Shown one piece after another: positions 33,201 through 37,735 of a DNA stretch of 37,735 nucleotides. The translations under genes and the position numbers were made by a program. Within the stretch, counting starts at the first letter, position 1. Every line of letters starts with the position of its first letter. A model generated the notes under the pieces. That model ran no database searches. It saw only the letters and a program-made list of their open reading frames with translations, and was not told where the DNA came from. Location: assembly GCA_020650975.1 (NCBI GenBank), contig JAIPMN010002415.1:1-37735 (forward strand). Reading direction: 5' to 3'. This stretch comes from Apostichopus californicus. Taxonomy: Eukaryota > Echinodermata > Holothuroidea > Aspidochirotida > Stichopodidae.

Positions 33201-35372
33201 TGCAAAATCAATGGAGTAATTACAAGGCAGTGTTCTTTATGAAGTATAGGGAAGTAGAAGCCTACATAAAATCAATCTAGTTATTACAAGGCAGTGTTCT
33301 CTTATGTATTATTTGAAAGTAGAAGCCTACGTAAAATCACTCAAGTTATTATTAGGCAGTGTTCTCTTATGTATTATATGACAGTAGAAGCCTATGTAAA
33401 ATCAATCAAGTTGTTACAAAGCAGTGTTGTTTATGAATTATATGAAAGTAAAAGCCTACATAAAATCAATCTAGTTATTACAAGGCAGTGTTCATTATGA
33501 ATTATGTGAAAGTAGAAGCCTACGTAAAATCACTCCAGTTTATAAGGCAGTGTTCTTTTATGCAATGTATGGAAGTAGAAGCCTACATAAATGCAATCAA
33601 GTTATTACAAGGCAGTGATCTTTTATGAATTATATGAAAGTAGAAACCTACACAAAATGAATTGAGTTGTTACAAGGCGGTGTTCTTATATGCAATGTAT
33701 GAAAATAGAAGCCTACGTAAAAGCAATCAAGTTATTACAAGGCAGTGTTGTTTATGAATTATATGAAAATAGAAGCCTACTTAAAATCGATCGAGTTATT
33801 ACAAGGCAGTGTTCTTTATGAATTATATGAAAATAGAAGCCTACGTAACATCAATAGAGTTATTATAAGGCAGTGTTGTTTATGAATTATATGAAAGTAA
33901 AAGCCTACATATAATCAATGAGTTATTATATTAGGCAGTGTTCTTTTATGAAGTATATGGAAGTAGAAGCCTACTTAAAATCAATAGAGTCTACGTAGAA
34001 GTAGAAAACTTGTTTGTCTATTTATCAGACCTGTCTATGCAGCTGTTTGATAAAGGTGCAAACGGTAGGACTTCTCAGAATGTGATACTCAGCTAGAATA
34101 AGCTGCTATGAGTTTTAATGGAGTATATGTGGAAGCCTTATTAATTTGAAGGAAAACAGTCCATTTGATTATTCCTAACAAATGTCGTTGTCAAACCAAG
34201 TAAATAATTACACCGGTTACTTTATTCAGAACAAGCCTTCTAAATCAGTCTGAAGTTTTGGAAAAACATTAAAATACTTACTCTGCTCTTTCCGAAAATC
34301 CTAAATGCAAGGGAACCATGTGAAAAGCTGGCTTCTGGCAAAGTTGCTTAGGATTCAACAAAATGTGATGAAATTAAAGTGTATTGAATCCATGTATCTG
34401 CATGTTTATGTATTGTCTGTCTGTCTGATCAATATGTCTTCAATGCTGTAAAGATGTGGTCAAAAAATGTAGCTTTCAATAGTTGTGAGATGGCTCGACA
34501 AGTGAGCTGAACTATACTTTTGCTAGCTTCAAATTTCTACAACAAAAAAAATAATCAATGACCCATTACTCTTGTCTCTGTGATGCTAGAACAAAACACA
34601 TTGTGTGTTTCAAATCATAAAAGAGGCAGTGAACACATATTTTTATTAAAATGCAACAAACAAATGCAATAAATTTGACCTTTCTTCGATCAGTAGGTGA
34701 AGATTTTTCTTGTAAACATCGGTTATCTCCATGCAACCATATCGTGAGGTTAAACACGCACATTGAAATGGTGTATTTCACGTATCAACGCGAAATTCTC
34801 ATCAGCAGTGGGAGCGTGATGTTACCCGACATCGTCCGATCCTATTTACATTTGTTGATTTTTTTCCAGGTTCCCATAAAACCAGACGAGGATAGGTTTC
34901 TCGTACCAAAAGTCACGTTGGCCAACCTGCAGAAGAAGAATTGGAGTAAATCAGGCAAAACGTTGGTCCAATATTTTAACAAGTCGCTGAATCCCCGTCA
35001 GAAAGCGGCCGTGGTCCGCATTCTTCAGGGAGAGAGCAGACCCATCCCATATGTTTTATTTGGGCCTCCAGGTATGAGACACCATTTTAAAATTTAAATA
35101 ATATTAAAAAAATATTAATTAAAAAATATAAAAATATTAAAGTAATATTAAAAATGAATAATTCCCTACCAGGTAAAAAACATTGAATTGAATTTATTAT
35201 GATGATAATATACATTTTACTTATCCTTCTTTTTCATTCCCTCTAATTTTTTTTATGGGTAGGAACCGGGAAAACGATTACTGTTGTTGAGGCTATCCTG
35301 CAGGTGCATAAACATATGTCTCATAGCAGAGTACTAGCCTGTACACCTTCTAACAGTGCTGCCGATCTACTG
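23478..35372 (+). CDS. MOV10L1: MOV10L1-like RNA helicase, 5' part (12 coding exons)
   Basis: Member of the Upf1-like SF1 family (MOV10/MOV10L1/Armitage). MOV10L1 binds piRNA precursor transcripts and feeds them to cleavage by the mitochondrial piRNA machinery, keeping germline transposons silent. Exons: 23478-24286, 25073-25222, 25423-25587, 26508-26738, 27358-27472, 29349-29447, 29963-30112, 30760-30851, 32040-32098, 33007-33164, 34870-35071, 35263-35372. They total 2340 nt = 780 codons with unbroken phase. Residues 67-126, 145-199 and 208-264 are three cold-shock/S1-like repeats, typical of MOV10L1 and not of MOV10. [12 protein letters not shown] and VLFP are middle-region signatures. Walker A GPPGTGKT is at residues 741-748 and the CTPSNSAAD segment follows. 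DEAG and later helicase motifs are right of the window. The N-terminus ([13 protein letters not shown]) resembles the short hydrophobic start of known MOV10L1 proteins, supporting this ATG. Confidence 0.93.
24287..25072. other. MOV10L1 intron 1
   Basis: 786 bp between exons 1 and 2. Apart from the G-rich tandem repeat at 24641-24760 and a poly-A tract near 24435-24455, I see nothing in it. Confidence 0.85.
24641..24760. repeat. ~33-bp G-rich tandem repeat
   Basis: Three to four diverged units like GGTCAGTGGCAGAG-AAGTGAGG, preceded by GTGAGGAGGGAGG copies. Non-coding. Confidence 0.85.
25073..25222 (+). CDS. MOV10L1: MOV10L1 coding exon 2
   Basis: 150-nt exon, acceptor AACAG and donor GAA|GTGAGT. 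It encodes [19 protein letters not shown] and a beta-strand-rich end (LQMTLIMK), the start of the middle region. Phase 2 at both ends agrees with its neighbours. Confidence 0.87.
25423..25587 (+). CDS. MOV10L1: MOV10L1 coding exon 3
   Basis: 165-nt exon, acceptor TTTCAG and donor AAG|GTAAGC. It encodes (K)[18 protein letters not shown] and ends [13 protein letters not shown], a beta-sandwich-like pattern of the kind found before the helicase core in MOV10 proteins. A SINE begins about 30 bp after the donor. Confidence 0.86.
25620..25915 (-). mobile_element. tRNA-derived SINE, copy 2 (duplicated head)
   Basis: Reverse-oriented relative to copy 1. In minus-strand sense it begins GGATATGTTAGCTCAGTGGT, then a second head GGAGTGTTAGCTCAGTGGTT, B box GGTTCGAGTC, the shared body (CTGACTTCGGTCAGCTTGAG, GGCTTCTTCGCGAGTTC), GGAGGATCTAATATAC and a long TACA tail (TGTATG repeats at 25621-25660 on the plus strand). 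The extra 31-bp head is a tandem duplication of the A-box part. It lies in MOV10L1 intron 3, antisense to the gene. Confidence 0.9.
25916..26507. other. Rest of MOV10L1 intron 3
   Basis: 592 bp from the SINE to exon 4. It has short GGATTATxxxGGAT-type similarities near 25930-26020 and an open frame 26287-26490 without family resemblance. Nothing else is seen. Confidence 0.7.
26508..26738 (+). CDS. MOV10L1: MOV10L1 coding exon 4
   Basis: 231-nt exon, acceptor CATCAG and donor TAG|GTCAGA (a weaker donor). It encodes [20 protein letters not shown] and then a charged stretch ([20 protein letters not shown]). The split Arg codon joins cleanly to exon 5. The open frame past 26738 reaches a stop at 26755 and is intron. 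Confidence 0.86.
26739..27357. other. MOV10L1 intron 4
   Basis: 619 bp. Contains a short tandem repeat of ACCACATRGTT-like units at 27085-27160; otherwise AT-rich with no recognisable feature. Confidence 0.8.
27358..27472 (+). CDS. MOV10L1: MOV10L1 coding exon 5
   Basis: 115-nt exon, acceptor TTTAG and donor CAG|GTAACT. It encodes (R)[19 protein letters not shown] and a DVRPVLTQ end, matching the P-x-x-[YL]-x-[VI]-P segment before the middle domain of the MOV10 family. Confidence 0.87.
27940..28736. repeat. 90-bp satellite-like array with 270-bp higher-order period
   Basis: Units start at 27961, 28051, 28141, 28231, 28321, 28411, 28501, 28591 and 28681 (the last is partial), spacing exactly 90 bp. 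Each contains two diverged half-units (GATATSAATAGGGTCATCCA and GATATGAMTTGGGTCRTCCA). From 28051 the second half follows the order AATT, AAAG, ACTT, AATT, AAAG, ACTT, AATT, so triplets repeat every 270 bp. It is in MOV10L1 intron 5. Both strands are open because 90 is a multiple of 3. Confidence 0.95.
28838..29100. repeat. 19-bp tandem repeat
   Basis: About 12 units like GGGATATGGACATATCCTTT, varying at a few positions (CATTTC, CATATC; TTCAGGA, TTTGGGA). It starts 100 bp after the 90-bp array in the same intron. Non-coding. Confidence 0.92.
29349..29447 (+). CDS. MOV10L1: MOV10L1 coding exon 6
   Basis: 99-nt exon, acceptor CTCAG and donor AGA|GTAAGT, phase 0 at both ends. It encodes [20 protein letters not shown] and [13 protein letters not shown]. 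The Y-x-x-[RK]-F-x-x-LLxLEEIQ-x-[DE] block is a strong MOV10/MOV10L1 signature. Confidence 0.93.
29448..29962. other. MOV10L1 intron 6
   Basis: 515 bp, AT-rich, with a TATATA run near 29671-29682. I see nothing else in it. Confidence 0.8.
29963..30112 (+). CDS. MOV10L1: MOV10L1 coding exon 7
   Basis: 150-nt exon, acceptor CAACAG and donor GAA|GTGAGT. It encodes [19 protein letters not shown] and a following strand. [11 protein letters not shown] is the most diagnostic middle-region motif in this gene. Confidence 0.94.
30113..30759. other. MOV10L1 intron 7
   Basis: 647 bp with a G-run near 30360-30385 (GTGGGGGGGGGG). Nothing else is recognised. Confidence 0.8.
30760..30851 (+). CDS. MOV10L1: MOV10L1 coding exon 8
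   Basis: 92-nt exon, acceptor ATCTAG and donor CAG|GTAAAA. It encodes [19 protein letters not shown] and YNVRFTFSR, the K-[IF]-NP-x-F and V-x-F-T-[FY]-x-R block of the family. It ends two bases into an Arg codon. Confidence 0.92.
30852..32039. other. MOV10L1 intron 8
   Basis: 1188 bp. Short open frames on both strands have no family match or splice context. No repeats of note. Confidence 0.75.
32040..32098 (+). CDS. MOV10L1: MOV10L1 coding exon 9
   Basis: 59-nt exon, acceptor TCTTAG and donor AAG|GTACAA. It encodes (R)[19 protein letters not shown], followed by a split Val codon. It matches the family R-R-C-H-x-A block before V-L-F-P. Confidence 0.91.
32099..33006. other. MOV10L1 intron 9
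   Basis: 908 bp, AT-rich; nothing recognised in it. Confidence 0.8.
33007..33164 (+). CDS. MOV10L1: MOV10L1 coding exon 10
   Basis: 158-nt exon, acceptor CCCTAG and donor ATT|GTGAGA. It begins (V)[17 protein letters not shown] and ends MTSKIKSFI. The C-terminal part is in the poorly conserved linker before the helicase core, so its exact donor is less sure. A 64-bp tandem array starts about 55 bp into the following intron. Confidence 0.85.
33219..33990. repeat. ~64-bp tandem array, ~12 copies
   Basis: Unit like TTACAAGGCAGTGTTCTTTA, TGAATTATATGAAAGTAGAA, GCCTACGTAAAATCAATCAA. Period 63-65 bp with scattered substitutions. It occupies much of MOV10L1 intron 10 and begins about 55 bp after the exon 10 donor. 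Confidence 0.93.
33991..34869. other. Rest of MOV10L1 intron 10
   Basis: 879 bp between the 64-bp array and exon 11. Its end is open in frame with exon 11 from 34651, but a clean TTTTTTTCCAG acceptor at 34869 and the loss of family similarity place the border there. Nothing else is seen. Confidence 0.75.
34870..35071 (+). CDS. MOV10L1: MOV10L1 coding exon 11 (Q-motif region, start of motif I)
   Basis: 202-nt exon, acceptor TTCCAG and donor CAG|GTATGA. It encodes a linker, then [20 protein letters not shown] (the N-x-x-Q-x-x-AV region that contacts adenine) and [11 protein letters not shown]. The intron splits the last Gly codon inside the Walker A loop. The frame is open upstream of 34870, but that part is intron. 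Confidence 0.95.
35263..35372 (+). CDS. MOV10L1: MOV10L1 coding exon 12 (Walker A end, CTPSNSAAD segment)
   Basis: 110-nt exon, acceptor GGTAG and donor CTG|GTGAGT. It encodes (G)[19 protein letters not shown], then [11 protein letters not shown], matching SF1 motifs I and Ia. About its last 54 bp are the source of the tandem array that follows. This copy is the functional one because it is contiguous with Walker A and its donor is the only one reached before an in-frame stop. Confidence 0.95.
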
Positions 35373-37735
35373 GTGAGTACCATTGGTACATAAGTAGGTA
35401 CATAAATAACTCTCCCATGGTAGGGTACTAGCCTGTACACCTTCTAACAGTGCTGCCGATCTACTGGTGAGTACCATTGGTACATAAGTAGGTACATAAA
35501 TAACTCTCCCATGGTAGGGTACTAGCCTGTACACCTTCTAACAGTGCTGCCGATCTACTGGTGAGTACCATTGGTACATAAGTAGGTACATAAATAACTC
35601 TCCCATGTTAGGGTACTAGCCTGTACACCTTCTAACAGTGTTCCTGGTGAGTACCATTGGTACATAAGTAGGTACATAAATAACTCTCCCATGTTACAGT
35701 CCTAGCCTGTACACCTTCTAACAGTGCTGCTGATCTACTGGTGAGTACCATTGGTACATAAGTAGGTACATAAGTAACTCTCTCTAATGGTATAGTACTA
35801 GCCTGTTCACCTTCTAACAGTGCTGCTGATCTACTGGTGAGTACCATTGGTACATAAGTAGGTACATAAATAACTCTCCCATGGTAGAGTACTAGCCTGT
35901 ACACCTTCTAACAATGCTGCTGATCTACCGGTGAGTACCATTGGTGCATAAGTAGGTACATAAATAACTCTCCTATGGTATAGTACTAGCCTGTATACCT
36001 TCTAACAGTGCTGCCGATCTACTGGTGAGTACCATTGGTGCATAAGTAGGTACATAAATAACTCTCCCATGGTAGAGTACTAGCCTGTACACCTTCTAAC
36101 AGTGTTCCTGGTGAGTACCATTGGTGCATAAGTAGGTACATAAATAACTCTCCCATGTTAGGGTACTAGCCTGTACACCTTCTAACAGTGTTCCTGGTGA
36201 GTACCATTGGTACATAAGTAGGTACATAAATAACTCTCCCATGTTACAGTCCTAGCCTGTACACCTTCTAACAGTGCTGCTGATCTACTGGTGAGTACCA
36301 TTGGTACATAAGTAGGTACATAAGTAACTCTCTCTAATGGTATAGTACTAGCCTGTACACCTTCTAACAGTGCTGCTGATCTACTGGTGAGTACCATTGG
36401 TACATAAGTAGGTACATAAATAACTCTCCCATGTTAGAGTACTAGCCTGTACACCTTCTAACAATGCTGCTGATCTACCGGTGAGTACCATTGGTGCATA
36501 AGTAGGTACATAAATAACTCTCCTATGGTATAGTACTAGCCTGTATACCTTCTAACAGTGCTGCCGATCTACTGGTGAGTACCATTGGTGCATAAGTAGG
36601 TACATAAATAACTCTCCCATGGTAGAGTACTAGCCTGTACACCTTCTAACAGTGTTCCTGGTGAGTACCATTGGTACATAAGTAGGTACATAAATAACTC
36701 TCCCATGGTAGAGTACTAGCCTGTACACCTTCTAACAGTGTTCCTGGTGAGTACCATTGGTACATAAGTAGGTACATAAATAACTCTCCCATGGTAGAGT
36801 ACTAGCCTGTACACCTTCTTACAGTGTTCCTGGTGAGTACCATTGGTACATAAGTAGGTACATAAATAACTCTCCCATGTTAGGGTACTAGCCTGTACAC
36901 CTTCTAACAGTGTTCCTGGTGAGTACCATTGGTACATAAGTAGGTACATAAATAACTCTCCCATGGTAGAGTACTAGCCTGTACACCTTCTAACAATGCT
37001 GTTGATCTACTGGTGAGTACCATTGGTACATAAGTAGGTACATAAATAACTCTCCCATGGTATAGCACTAGCCTGTACACCTTCTAACAGCGCTGCCGAT
37101 CTACTGGTGAGTACCATTGGTACATAAGTAGGTACATAAATAACTCTCCCATGGTAGAGTACTAGCCTGTACACCTTCTAACAGTGCTGCCGATCTACTG
37201 GTGAGTACCATTGGTACATAAGTAGGTACATAAATAACTCTCCCATGGTAGAGTACTAGCCTGTGCACCTAACAGTGTTGTTGATCTACCGGTGAGTACC
37301 ATTGGTACATAAGTAGGTACATAAATAACTCTCCCATAGCAGAGTACTAGCCTGTACACCTTCTAACAGTGCTGTGGATCTACTGGTGAGTACCATTGGT
37401 ACATAAGTAGGTACATAAATAACTCTCCCATGGTATAGTACTAGCCTGTACACCTTCTAACAGTGCTGCGGATCTACTGGTGAGTACCATTGGTACATAA
37501 GTAGGTACATAAATAACTCTCCGATGGTAGAGTACTAGCCTGTATACCTTCTAACAGCGCTGCTGATCTACTGGTGAGTACCATTGGTACATAAGTAGGT
37601 AGATTAATAACTCTCCCATGGTAGATTACTAGCCTGTACACCTTCTAACAGTGCTGTGGATCTACTGGTGAGTACCATTGGTACATAAGTAGGTACATAA
37701 ATAACTCTCCCATGGTATAGTACTAGCCTGTACAC
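35319..37735 (+). repeat. Tandem array of an exon-intron junction, ~94-bp unit, 26 donors
   Basis: Each unit joins about 54 bp of MOV10L1 exon 12 (from CATRGYAGAGTACTAG to the exon end) to the 5' splice site GTGAGTACC and about 40 bp of intron. Donor GTs are at 35373, 35467, 35561, 35647, 35741, 35837, 35931, 36025, 36111, 36197, 36291, 36387, 36481, 36575, 36661, 36747, 36833, 36919, 37013, 37107, 37201, 37292, 37386, 37480, 37574 and 37668. Seven units (donors 35647, 36111, 36197, 36661, 36747, 36833, 36919) are 86 bp, with an 8-bp shortening just before the donor. The array is cut by the window end. Confidence 0.97.

Noticed and set aside
34651..34869. Open frame continuing upstream of MOV10L1 exon 11 as extra coding sequence
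   Set aside because: A strong acceptor stands at 34869, the phase joins directly to exon 10, and the upstream peptide has no family resemblance.
35632..36964. Several minus-strand frames with similar peptides
   Set aside because: They are antisense translations of the exon-junction array and mirror its period.
35319..37735. CRISPR array
   Set aside because: Units are contiguous near-identical copies without unique spacers, in a eukaryotic intron, and they derive from an exon border.

Overview
This is a eukaryotic nuclear genomic window, AT-rich and mostly intron and intergenic DNA. It carries parts of two divergently arranged, multi-exon genes, both cut by the window edges. Exons were placed by matching GT..AG borders, codon phase that stays continuous from exon to exon, and recognisable protein families. 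The gene content, moderate intron sizes, dense minisatellites, tRNA-derived SINEs and small hAT-like elements suggest an invertebrate metazoan. An echinoderm such as a sea cucumber is my guess, but this is an inference without a search.

Left gene, minus strand (3360-15945): the 5' part of an ARIH2 (Ariadne-2/TRIAD1) RBR-type E3 ubiquitin ligase. Seven coding exons encode 287 residues: acidic N-terminus, complete RING1 and complete IBR. The catalytic RING2 and the Ariadne domain lie beyond the left edge.

Right gene, plus strand (23478 to beyond the right edge): the 5' part of MOV10L1, the RNA helicase of piRNA biogenesis. Twelve coding exons encode 780 residues in one continuous frame: three cold-shock/S1-like repeats, the MOV10-type middle region, and helicase motif I (GPPGTGKT) followed by the segment with CTPSNSAAD. 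The two start codons are about 7.5 kb apart, back to back.

The most unusual structure is at 35319-37735. The last ~54 bp of the MOV10L1 motif-I exon, plus its 5' splice site and ~40 bp of intron, have been amplified into a ~94-bp tandem array. It has 26 copies of the splice donor and runs off the window. Only the first donor keeps the reading frame; use of any later donor reaches a stop seven codons into the intron.

Other repeats: a 51-bp minisatellite (173-935), a CA-rich compound array (7085-7635), a 90-bp array with a 270-bp higher-order period in a MOV10L1 intron (27940-28736), 19-bp (28838-29100) and ~64-bp (33219-33990) arrays in further MOV10L1 introns, and a ~33-bp array in intron 1. 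Mobile elements: two oppositely oriented copies of one tRNA-derived SINE family (4347-4590, 25620-25915), a 1043-bp hAT-like element with a perfect 8-bp target duplication 260 bp upstream of the MOV10L1 start, three smaller terminal-inverted-repeat elements (14180, 19043, 20735), and a 142-bp insertion flanked by a 14-bp direct repeat (7727-7868).
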